Source: Candidatus Brocadiaceae bacterium
Lineage (GTDB): Bacteria > Planctomycetota > Brocadiia > SM23-32
NCBI GenBank assembly: GCA_012728835.1
Contig: JAAYEJ010000061.1
Location: forward strand, 1 to 64,000
DNA length: 64,000 bases
Direction of reading: 5' to 3'
Under the pieces are notes generated by a model, which saw only the letters and a list, made by a program, of their open reading frames with translations, was not told the origin of the DNA and made no database searches. Below, in pieces: positions 49,769-57,085 of this stretch. A program made the translations under genes and the position numbers. The first letter of the stretch is position 1, and each line of letters begins with the position of its first letter.

Positions 49769-50704
49769 GTGGCCAACCGGAGCCGGTTCGACGTCGTCGG
49801 GGTCGGGTGCTGTGCCTTCGATATCGTCACGGAGGTGGACGCGGTCCCGGGACCGGATGACAAGGTGCCCGTGCGCGCGCTCCGCACGCAGGGCGGCGGG
49901 CTGGTGGCCACCGGCCTCGTGGCGGCCGCGCGCCTGGGCGGGCGCTGCGCCTACCTGGGTGCGCTCGGGGACGACCAGTTCTCCCAGTTCTGCGTCGACG
50001 ACTTCGACCGCGAAGGCGTGGAGACGCGGTTCATCCGCCGCGTGCCGGGCGCGTCCGTCATCACGTCCCTGATCGTCGCCTGCCCGGCCGGCGGCACGCG
50101 CATGATCCTGGCCGCGTGCGACGAGGCGGCCGTGGCCGTGCCGGAGGACGTGCCCGCCGAGGTGGTCCGGTCCGCGCGCGTGCTGCACGTGGACAACTTC
50201 CAGCCCGAGGCCGCCGTCCACGCGGCGCGCACGGCCCGCGAGGCGGGCGTGCCGGTCGTCATGGACCTGGAGGGGCTGGGCCGGGGCGTCGAGGAACTGC
50301 TGCCGTTGGGCACGCACGTGATCGTGCCGGCGGAGTTCGCCCGGCGCCGCTACGGCACAGCCGGGCTGGAGGACGGCGCGCGGGCGCTGTGGGAGGAGAT
50401 TGCGCCGTGCGGGGCGGCCGCGGCCGTCGCCACGGGCGGGGCCGAGGGTTCCTTCGCCGTCTGGAAGGGCGGGGAACTGCGGCAGGCGGCGTATCGTGTG
50501 CCGGTCGTCGACACGACGGGCTGCGGCGACGTCTTCCACGGTGCGTTCGCCTACGGCCTTTCGCAGGGGTGGGAACTGGCGCGGATCCTGCCGTTCGCCG
50601 CAGCCACGGCGGCGCTCAAGTGCCGGCAGCTCGGCGGGCGGGCCGGCATCCCGCGGGGCGACGAGGTCGGCGCCTTTCTCGCCTCGGCCGGGGCGGCGGA
50701 GTAG
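49769..50704 (+). CDS. PfkB-family carbohydrate kinase
   Basis: A 311-residue ribokinase-like sugar kinase. The catalytic and anion-hole motif is VDTTGCGDVFHGAFAYGLSQ near residue 250, with the Asp of GCGD as base; VVGVGCCAFDIVTEVDAVPG starts the fold; QGGGLVATGLVAAARLGGRC near 45 is the substrate-side glycine motif. The substrate could be ribose, fructose or another sugar. Start is a GTG at 49769, with GGAGG eight bases upstream; an earlier GTG at 49763 would be too close. It is 4 bp from radA, suggesting an operon, though no functional link is obvious. Confidence 0.88.
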   Translation: MANRSRFDVVGVGCCAFDIVTEVDAVPGPDDKVPVRALRTQGGGLVATGLVAAARLGGRCAYLGALGDDQFSQFCVDDFDREGVETRFIRRVPGASVITSLIVACPAGGTRMILAACDEAAVAVPEDVPAEVVRSARVLHVDNFQPEAAVHAARTAREAGVPVVMDLEGLGRGVEELLPLGTHVIVPAEFARRRYGTAGLEDGARALWEEIAPCGAAAAVATGGAEGSFAVWKGGELRQAAYRVPVVDTTGCGDVFHGAFAYGLSQGWELARILPFAAATAALKCRQLGGRAGIPRGDEVGAFLASAGAAE

Positions 50705-50708
50705 GCCC

Positions 50709-52061
50709 ATGGCGAAGGCCCGCACCGTCTACGTCTGCAGCGAATGCGGCGGCAGCTTCCACCGCTGGAGCGGCCGCTGCCCGAACTGCGAGCAGTGGGA
50801 CACCCTGCAGGAGGCCCGTCCGCAGGCGGTGCCCGAGGCCCGGGCGGCCGGGAGCGCCGGCCCGTCCGTGCCCCTCGCGAGCGTGCCCGTGCACGCGCAC
50901 GTGCGCATCCCGTCCGGCCTGGCCGAACTGGACCGCGTCCTGGGCGGCGGCGTGCTGCCGGGCGCCGCGGTGCTCCTGGGGGGCGACCCGGGCATCGGCA
51001 AGTCCACGCTGCTCCTGCAGGCCCTCGGGCGCATGGCCGACGCCGGCGCGCGCTGCCTCTACGTGAGCTGCGAGGAGTCCCTGGCCCAGGTGCGCATGCG
51101 CGCCGAGCGGCTGGGCCTGGGCGGATCGGCGCTGGCGGTCTCGTCGGAGACGTCCCTGGAGGCCGTCCTGGCCCTCCTGGCGGCCGAGGGGCCGCAGGCG
51201 GTCGTCGTGGACTCCATCCAGCGCGTGCACGCGGCCGACCTGGACTCGCCCCCGGGCAGCCTGCGGCAGGTCAGCGCCTGCGCGGTCGCCCTGACCGAGG
51301 TGTGCAAGGCGGCCGGCTGCGCGCTGTTCCTGGTCGGGCACGTCACCAAGCAGGGGCTCATCGCCGGGCCGCGCGCGCTCGAGCACCTGGTGGACACGGT
51401 GCTCTACTTCGAAAGCGAGCGCTTCCACGCGTTGCGCATCCTGCGGGCGGCCAAGAACCGGTTCGGCACCGTCAACGAGATCGGCGTCTTCCAGATGGGC
51501 GCCCAGGGCCTGGAGGAGGTGGCCAACCCCAGCGAGCTTCTGCTGGCGGAGCGCGACCCGACGGCCACCGGATCGGTCGTGACCGCCGCCATGGAGGGCA
51601 CCCGCGCGCTGCTGGTGGAGATGCAGGCGCTGGTCGGCCCCGGCGCCTACGGCACCCCCGAGCGGAAAGTGAGCGGGGTCGACTACCGCCGGTTCAGCAT
51701 GCTGATGTCCGTGCTGGAGCGGCGGGCCGGGCTGGAGCTGGGCCGCTGCGACGCGTTCGTGAACGTGCCGGGCGGCGTGCGCGTGCTCGAGCCGGCCGCC
51801 GACCTGCCGCTGGTGCTCGCGCTGGCCTCGAGTTTCAGCGGCAGGGCGTTCCCGGGCGACGCCATGGCCGTGGGCGAGGTCGGCCTGGGGGGCGAGGTGC
51901 GCGGCGTGGCCCGCGCGGAGGAGCGGCTGCGCGAGGCGGCCAAGCTCGGGTTCCGACAGGCCGTTGTGCCGCGCGGCAACGCCGAAGACGCCGCCCGCTG
52001 CATGCCGCAGGTGCACGCCGTGCGCAACCTGTCCGAAGCCCTCCGGCTGCTCAAAGGGTGA
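50709..52061 (+). CDS. radA: DNA repair protein RadA
   Basis: A 450-residue RadA/Sms, a helicase acting at recombination intermediates. Order: a C4 zinc finger (YVCSECGGSFHRWSGRCPNC, residues 8-27), RecA-like core with Walker A LLGGDPGIGKSTLLLQAL near 93, Walker B VVVDSIQRVHA near 170, the RadA-specific KNRFGT near 253, and a Lon-like C-terminal domain (GDAMAVGEVGLGGEVRGVAR) without catalytic residues expected there. Length matches the family. It is followed by tRNA-Phe. Confidence 0.96.
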   Translation: MAKARTVYVCSECGGSFHRWSGRCPNCEQWDTLQEARPQAVPEARAAGSAGPSVPLASVPVHAHVRIPSGLAELDRVLGGGVLPGAAVLLGGDPGIGKSTLLLQALGRMADAGARCLYVSCEESLAQVRMRAERLGLGGSALAVSSETSLEAVLALLAAEGPQAVVVDSIQRVHAADLDSPPGSLRQVSACAVALTEVCKAAGCALFLVGHVTKQGLIAGPRALEHLVDTVLYFESERFHALRILRAAKNRFGTVNEIGVFQMGAQGLEEVANPSELLLAERDPTATGSVVTAAMEGTRALLVEMQALVGPGAYGTPERKVSGVDYRRFSMLMSVLERRAGLELGRCDAFVNVPGGVRVLEPAADLPLVLALASSFSGRAFPGDAMAVGEVGLGGEVRGVARAEERLREAAKLGFRQAVVPRGNAEDAARCMPQVHAVRNLSEALRLLKG

Positions 52062-52091
52062 ACGCGCCGACCGGACGGCGCCCCGATCAGC

Positions 52092-52120
52092 TTGACAGGG
52101 GGGCGGAGGGCGCGTAGAAT
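52092..52120 (+). promoter_or_regulatory. Promoter of tRNA-Phe
   Basis: TTGACA (52092-52097), 17 bases, TAGAAT (52115-52120), only 14 bases before the mature tRNA 5' end. The distance and hexamers make this a convincing dedicated promoter. Confidence 0.7.
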
Positions 52121-52134
52121 CGGGGGCGTTCGAT

Positions 52135-52210
52135 GGGTGGGTAGCTCAGCTGGTAGAGCACAGGACTGAAAATCCTGGTGTCAGCGGTTCGACTCCGCTT
52201 CCACCCACCA
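52135..52210 (+). tRNA. tRNA-Phe (anticodon GAA), CCA encoded
   Basis: A complete 76-base cloverleaf. Acceptor strand GGGTGGG pairs with TCCACCC (one G-U), D-arm GCTCAGCTGGTAGAGC, anticodon stem CAGGA/TCCTG around loop CTGAAAA with anticodon GAA at 52168-52170, T-arm AGCGG-TTCGACT-CCGCT, discriminator A and genomically encoded CCA (52208-52210). It decodes UUU/UUC. It is transcribed as a single unit with its own promoter and terminator. Confidence 0.97.
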
Positions 52211-52220
52211 TGCTAAACCA

Positions 52221-52259
52221 CGGCGCAGGCGCGAGTTACGGCCTGCGCCGTCTTCTTTT
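52221..52259 (+). terminator. Rho-independent terminator after tRNA-Phe
   Basis: A perfect 10-bp stem, CGGCGCAGGC pairing with GCCTGCGCCG, with a 10-base loop, then TCTTCTTTT. It lies 10 bases past the tRNA 3' end and is the only hairpin with a T-rich tail noticed in the window. Between it and the alaS stop (52261-52490) nothing further was identified. Confidence 0.85.
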
Positions 52260-52490
52260 CGCCCCCTGCCGGCCCGCACGTGAGCGGCCGGAGGCTGCGT
52301 TCACAGGGAGGCCGGTTCGAGCCCGACCAGGAGTAGCGGCTCGAGGCCATCCGTTCGTTGGCTGACCTGTTCGACGATCAGCCGTTCCTCCACGGCAGGA
52401 TGCCGGGAGAAGGAGGTCAGACTCCCGGGGAACCGGTGAACGCCTGCCTGGCAGGACCTCGCGCTCCCGTGCGCCGCTCTCGCCTGCGGG

Positions 52491-55178
52491 TCAGGCGGGG
52501 TGGAGTTGGGCCACGGCCTTGCGGACGGCGTCGAGGGCCTCGTCCAGGCGGTCCGCGTTGGGGCCGCCGGCCTGGGCCAGGTCGTCGCGCCCGCCGCCTC
52601 CGCCGCCGAGCACGTCGGCGGCCGCCCGGGCGAGCGTGCGCGCGCTGACGCCGCGCCGGACCATGTCGGCCGAGACGCCGACCACCAGGGCCACCTTGCC
52701 GGCGTCCGCAGCGGTGAGCACGCAGACGAGCCCGGCGTTCTCCTTGCGCAGGACGTCGGCGGCGCTGCGCAACTCGCCCGGGGCGCCGTCGAAGGGCGCC
52801 AGCACGAGGCGGACGTCGCCGATCGTCTCGGCGGCCTCGAGCAGGCTGCCCCCGGCCGCCTGCCGGGCGGCGCGCCGGCGCTCCTGCTGGATCTCCCGCT
52901 GGACGGTGCGCAGCTCGGCGGGCAGCTCGGCCGACCGCCGCAGCAGGTCGTCCTCCTGCGTGTTCAGGTTGCGGCAGACCTCGGCGATGAGTCCCTCCCG
53001 TTGGCGAAGCCGGTCCAGGACGCACAGGCCCGTGACGGCCTCGATGCGGCGCACGCCGCCGGCGACGCTGCTCTCCCGCGTGATGCGGCAGAGGCCGATC
53101 CGGCCGGTGCTTTCGCAGTGCGTGCCGCCGCAGAGTTCGCGGCTGTAGTCGCCGATGCGGATCACGCGGACGACCTCGCCGTAGGTCTCGCCGAACAGGG
53201 CGATGGCGCCGCTCCCGCGGGCCTCGGCCAGGCTCATCTGCGTGCCGACGACGGGGTCGTCGGCCAGGATGTGCCCGTTGACGATGTCCTCGATGCGGCG
53301 GAGGCGGTCGGGGCCGAGTTCGGTCGGGTTCGAGAAGTCGAAGCGCAGCCGCTCGGGGGAGACGTGCGAACCCGCCTGCCGGGCGTGTTTGCCGAGCACC
53401 TCGCGCAGGGCGTTGTGAAGGAGGTGCGTGGCCGTGTGATTGCGGGCGATGGCCATGCGGTTCGACTCTTCGACGCGGCAGACGACCGCCGTGCCGGGCT
53501 CCAGGCGGCCGGAGACGACGCGGCCGACATGGAGGAAGAAGCCCTTCTCGCGCCGCACGGTATCGAACCGGAACTCGCCTTCGCCGCCGGCCTCCGCGAC
53601 GATCACGCCGCAGTCGCCGACCTGCCCGCCGGCCTCGCCGTAGGCGGGGGTGCGGTCCAGGACCAGCGCGACGGTCTCGCCCGGGCCGACGGAGTCGAGC
53701 AGGGCGTCCTCATGGACGATGCCGATGACCGTCCCGGCGGCCTCCAGGGCGGTGTAGCCGACGAACTCGGTGGCCGGGTGGCGGTCCTGCAGATGCGAGA
53801 GCGGTCCGGTGACGAAGACGGCGCCGCCGAAGGCGGACCCCTGCTTGGAGAGCTGCTGGTGGGCCTCCATCTCCTTGCGGAAGCCGTCCACGTCGGCCTC
53901 CATGCCCTCCTCGGCCAGGAGGGACTCGGTCATTTCGACCGGGAAGCCATAGGTCTGGTACAGGTCGAAGACGTCGCGTCCGGGCAGCGCCGTGACGTTC
54001 CGGCGCCGGAGTTCGGACACGTGCTGCGCGAGCAGCCGGGACCCGCGCACGACGGTCTTCTGGAACGCCTTCTCCTCCTCGGCGATCACGTTCTCGATGT
54101 GCCCGCGGCTCTCGGCCAGTTCGGGGTAGGGGTCGCGAAACGCCTCGACGACCGGCTGGACCAACTGCGTCAGGAACGGCCCGTCGACGCCGAGCTGCAC
54201 GCCGTCGCGCACGGCGCGGCGCAGCAGGCGCCGCACCACGTAGCCGCGTTCCTCGTTGCTGGGCAGCACGCCGTCGGCGATGCAGAAGACGACCGCGCGG
54301 GCGTGGTCGGCGATTCGGCGCATCTGGGCGATGCGGCGCATCTGGGCGATGCGGCGCATCCCGGCGACGGCGCCGGGACCGGGGTCGGCCGGCCGACGGC
54401 AGACCTCGGCGACCTGGCGCATGATCGGCTGGAAGATGTCGATGTCGAAGTTCGTGGGCACGCCCTGCAGGACGCGCGCGATGCGCTCCAGGCCCAGGCC
54501 CGTGTCGATGTTCCGCATGGGCAGGGGTTCGAGCGTTCCGTCGGGCTGGCGGTCGTACTGCTGGAAGACGAGGTTGTAGAGTTCGATGAACCGCCCGCAG
54601 CCGCAGGAGGGGTCGCAGGAGGGCTTGCCGCAGCCGCCGCCGGAGTCGAAATGCATCTCGCTGCAGGGCCCGCAAGGGCCGTCGGGGCCCTGGGAGCGCG
54701 CATTTTCCGGCCAGAAATTGTCGCCTTCGCCGAAGCGGAAGATCCTCTCGGGCGGGATGCCGATCACGTCGCGCCAGACCTGCTCGGCCTCGTCGTCGCC
54801 CTCGTAGACGGTGACGACCAAAGACTCCGCGGGCAGGCCCATCTCATCGACCATGAACCGCCAGCCCCACTCGATCGCCTCGCGTTTGAAGTAGTCGCCG
54901 AAGGAGAAGTTGCCGAGCATCTCGAAGAACGTGTGATGAGAAGCGGTGCGGCCGACGTTCTCGATGTCGCCGGTGCGGAGGCACTTCTGGCAGGTGGCCG
55001 CGCGCTTGAGGGAACGGTCGCCCCGGCCATAGAACTCGTCCTTGAACTGGTTCATGCCGGCGCCGGTGAACAGCAGGGAGGGGTCGTGGGCGGGCACCAG
55101 CGAGTCGGGCGGCACGATGCGGTGGTCGCGGGCCCGGAAGTACTCCAGGAACCGTTTGCGTATGTCGTCGGTCTTCAT
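52491..55178 (-). CDS. alaS: Alanine-tRNA ligase
   Basis: An 895-residue alanyl-tRNA synthetase. The catalytic domain (residues 1 to about 250) has FTGAGMNQFKDEFYGRGDRS and SHHTFFEMLGNFSFGDYFKR; a Cys-rich insert (GGGCGKPSCDPSCGCGRF) likely binds zinc. A tandem MRRIAQ insert stands at about residues 270-287. The editing domain has NHTATHLLHNALREVLG and ELCGGTHCESTGRIGLCRI, and the C-Ala domain ends the protein (AAADVLGGGGGGRDDLAQAG). The start at 55178 (MKTDDIRKRF) matches the family; 29 additional upstream residues in frame are not used. Confidence 0.96.
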   Translation of the reverse strand: MKTDDIRKRFLEYFRARDHRIVPPDSLVPAHDPSLLFTGAGMNQFKDEFYGRGDRSLKRAATCQKCLRTGDIENVGRTASHHTFFEMLGNFSFGDYFKREAIEWGWRFMVDEMGLPAESLVVTVYEGDDEAEQVWRDVIGIPPERIFRFGEGDNFWPENARSQGPDGPCGPCSEMHFDSGGGCGKPSCDPSCGCGRFIELYNLVFQQYDRQPDGTLEPLPMRNIDTGLGLERIARVLQGVPTNFDIDIFQPIMRQVAEVCRRPADPGPGAVAGMRRIAQMRRIAQMRRIADHARAVVFCIADGVLPSNEERGYVVRRLLRRAVRDGVQLGVDGPFLTQLVQPVVEAFRDPYPELAESRGHIENVIAEEEKAFQKTVVRGSRLLAQHVSELRRRNVTALPGRDVFDLYQTYGFPVEMTESLLAEEGMEADVDGFRKEMEAHQQLSKQGSAFGGAVFVTGPLSHLQDRHPATEFVGYTALEAAGTVIGIVHEDALLDSVGPGETVALVLDRTPAYGEAGGQVGDCGVIVAEAGGEGEFRFDTVRREKGFFLHVGRVVSGRLEPGTAVVCRVEESNRMAIARNHTATHLLHNALREVLGKHARQAGSHVSPERLRFDFSNPTELGPDRLRRIEDIVNGHILADDPVVGTQMSLAEARGSGAIALFGETYGEVVRVIRIGDYSRELCGGTHCESTGRIGLCRITRESSVAGGVRRIEAVTGLCVLDRLRQREGLIAEVCRNLNTQEDDLLRRSAELPAELRTVQREIQQERRRAARQAAGGSLLEAAETIGDVRLVLAPFDGAPGELRSAADVLRKENAGLVCVLTAADAGKVALVVGVSADMVRRGVSARTLARAAADVLGGGGGGRDDLAQAGGPNADRLDEALDAVRKAVAQLHPA
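54316..54369. repeat. 18-bp in-frame tandem repeat in alaS
   Basis: Two identical 18-base units CGGCGCATCTGGGCGATG (54316-54333, 54334-54351) are followed by a diverged third (to 54369). On the coding strand they give MRRIAQ-like hexapeptides just before the conserved RIADHARA segment. Copy number looks prone to slippage and stays in frame. Confidence 0.85.
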
Positions 55179-55267
55179 GGCGATGAGGAACCCCGCGAGG
55201 GAGGAAGGCTGCATGGCGCGGATCGGCCCCGTGCCGGGGACGCGCGACGGCGTCCAAGCCGCCATGC

Positions 55268-55296
55268 AGGATATCAGGGGCCTGCGGGGCGGTCAA
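55268..55296 (-). promoter_or_regulatory. Candidate alaS promoter
   Basis: On the minus strand TTGACC (55296-55291), 17 bases, TATCCT (55273-55268), about 90 bases before the alaS ATG. It starts only 15 bases from the divergent promoter at 55311. Confidence 0.5.
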
Positions 55297-55310
55297 GCGC
55301 GCGCCCGGAC

Positions 55311-55339
55311 TTGACGTGCGAACGCACATTCAGTAGAAA
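55311..55339 (+). promoter_or_regulatory. Candidate promoter of TolC-like gene
   Basis: TTGACG (55311-55316), 17 bases, TAGAAA (55334-55339). Transcription from about 55346 gives a leader of roughly 178 bases before the ATG at 55524. No further gene is seen in the leader; a regulatory role for it cannot be judged by eye. Confidence 0.55.
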
Positions 55340-55523
55340 ACATGCCTTCGGGGGTCCGGCAGGCCGCTCATCCCGGACGGCCCGCGGACATCCGTGTTGT
55401 GCCTCGGAGGCAGTACGAGCGGGCCATTCCCTGTGGGTTCTGCGGCGCGAGCCGGTCGCCGTCCGTCGATTCCAGGGCGATGCGGCGGGTATTCTGGGAC
55501 GGCGCACTGGCGGAGGACGGGCG

Positions 55524-57074
55524 ATGATGGGCGTGAGGGCTCCCTGGTCGGGGGCAATGCTTCTGCTTGGCCTGGCGGTGCTGACGGCGGCGGGGTGCCT
55601 GCGGCCTCGGGGCGAGATCTACTCCGAGCTGCAGTGGTCCCGACGCGTCTCCTACGCACGCTGGCGCGACGAGGCGGACCCCGACGACTGCCTGGTGCGC
55701 GTGGACGGGGACCTGAGCGTCGAGGAGGCGGTCCGGCTGGCGCTGGAGCACAACCCGACGCTTCAGAGCACCATGCTGGAGCGGGAGAAGGCGCGCGGGC
55801 GCCTGTACACCGCCAGGGCCGACGGCCTGCCCCAGGTGCGTGTCGAGGCCGGCTACACGCGCCTGGACGAGGGGGCGCTGGTCAACACGGCGACGGGGGC
55901 GCGGGGCCCCAGGGACAACTACTCGTACCAGGTGAACGTGACACAGCCGCTCTACAAGGGTGGGGCCATCGCCGCCGGGCTGGACGCCGCCCGCTACTAC
56001 CAGCTTCTGAGCGACGAGGTCGTCCGGCAGGCCGTTCAGGACGTGGCCTATCAGACGGTCTCGACGTACTACGAGGTCGTCCTGGCCGAGAAGCTGCTGC
56101 AGGTGCAGACGGAGGCGCTGGAGTTCGCACAGGCCAACCTGAGGGACGTCACGGCGCGCGAGGAGCGGGGGGTGGCCATCCCGTTCGACCGGCTGCGTGC
56201 GCGCGTGGAGGTCGCCAACGTCGAGGCGCAGGTGATCCAGGAGCGCAACCGTCTGAACCGGGCGCGCACGGCCCTGATGCGCCTCATGGGCGTCTCGCAG
56301 AAGAGCGAGGTCGCCTATGTCAGCGACCTGACGTACGTGCCCGTGAATGCGGACTTCGAGACGACCGTCCGCACGGCGCTGCTGCACCGGCCCGAACTCT
56401 ACCGGTCCGAACTGACCATCCTGATGCAGCGGGCGGCGCTGGAGATGGCGATGTCCGCGTACCTGCCGTCGCTGGAGGCCTGGGGCATCTTCAAGAGGGG
56501 GCGCCCCGATCCGCACGACTCCTCGCGGAACGACTGGGCCGGGCAGTGGCAGGGCGGGCTGCGCCTGGCGTGGACGCTCTTCGACGGGCTGCGCCGGGAG
56601 GGCGAGGTGATCCAGCAGCGGGCCACCGTGCGCCAGAGCCTGATCGACCTTGCCGACGCCGAGCAGCACGTGTTCGAAGAGATCAAGAACGCCCTGTTCG
56701 ACCTGACCGATGCGGACGCGATGGTCCGGTCCCAGGAGTTCAACCTGGAACTGGCCGCCGAGGCCCTGCGCCTGGTGGCCATCGGCGTCAGGGAGGGGGT
56801 GAACACGGAGCTGGAGGTGCTGGACGCCCGGTCGGCGCTGACGACCGCGCAGGGCAACTACTACCAGGCGCTGCACGCGCACCTGCAGGCGCGCCACACG
56901 CTGCAGCGGGTCGTCGGGCTGCTGGCGCCGGAGCCGGGCATGACGGCGGTGCCGGACGAGGTGCCGCCGGTGGAGGTCCTCAGGCGCCTGGAACCGCTGC
57001 CGGCCTCGGACGAGGACGGCCGCGTCCTGTATGCCGAGCCGGTCTACGCGCTGCCGGTGCGGGAGGACCGGTAG
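55524..57074 (+). CDS. TolC-family outer-membrane efflux lipoprotein
   Basis: A 516-residue outer-membrane factor. The signal peptide ends in a lipobox (AVLTAAGC, Cys at about residue 26). Two OEP-type helical halves follow (VEEAVRLALEHNPTLQSTML; then NDWAGQWQGGLRLAWTLFDG) with coiled-coil barrels and the beta strand segments of TolC trimers. Start at 55524 has GGAGG seven bases upstream. The usual partner genes (membrane-fusion protein, RND/ABC pump) are not adjacent, so it is an orphan exit duct. It converges with mutS2 with only 11 bases between stops. Confidence 0.9.
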   Translation: MMGVRAPWSGAMLLLGLAVLTAAGCLRPRGEIYSELQWSRRVSYARWRDEADPDDCLVRVDGDLSVEEAVRLALEHNPTLQSTMLEREKARGRLYTARADGLPQVRVEAGYTRLDEGALVNTATGARGPRDNYSYQVNVTQPLYKGGAIAAGLDAARYYQLLSDEVVRQAVQDVAYQTVSTYYEVVLAEKLLQVQTEALEFAQANLRDVTAREERGVAIPFDRLRARVEVANVEAQVIQERNRLNRARTALMRLMGVSQKSEVAYVSDLTYVPVNADFETTVRTALLHRPELYRSELTILMQRAALEMAMSAYLPSLEAWGIFKRGRPDPHDSSRNDWAGQWQGGLRLAWTLFDGLRREGEVIQQRATVRQSLIDLADAEQHVFEEIKNALFDLTDADAMVRSQEFNLELAAEALRLVAIGVREGVNTELEVLDARSALTTAQGNYYQALHAHLQARHTLQRVVGLLAPEPGMTAVPDEVPPVEVLRRLEPLPASDEDGRVLYAEPVYALPVREDR

Positions 57075-57085
57075 CGGCCGGCGCC

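Noticed and set aside
52500-55523. Plus-strand frame of over 1000 codons running ahead of the TolC-like gene
   Set aside because: It is the antisense of alaS joined in frame to the real TolC-like start. The lipobox signal and GGAGG at 55512-55516 place the true start at 55524.
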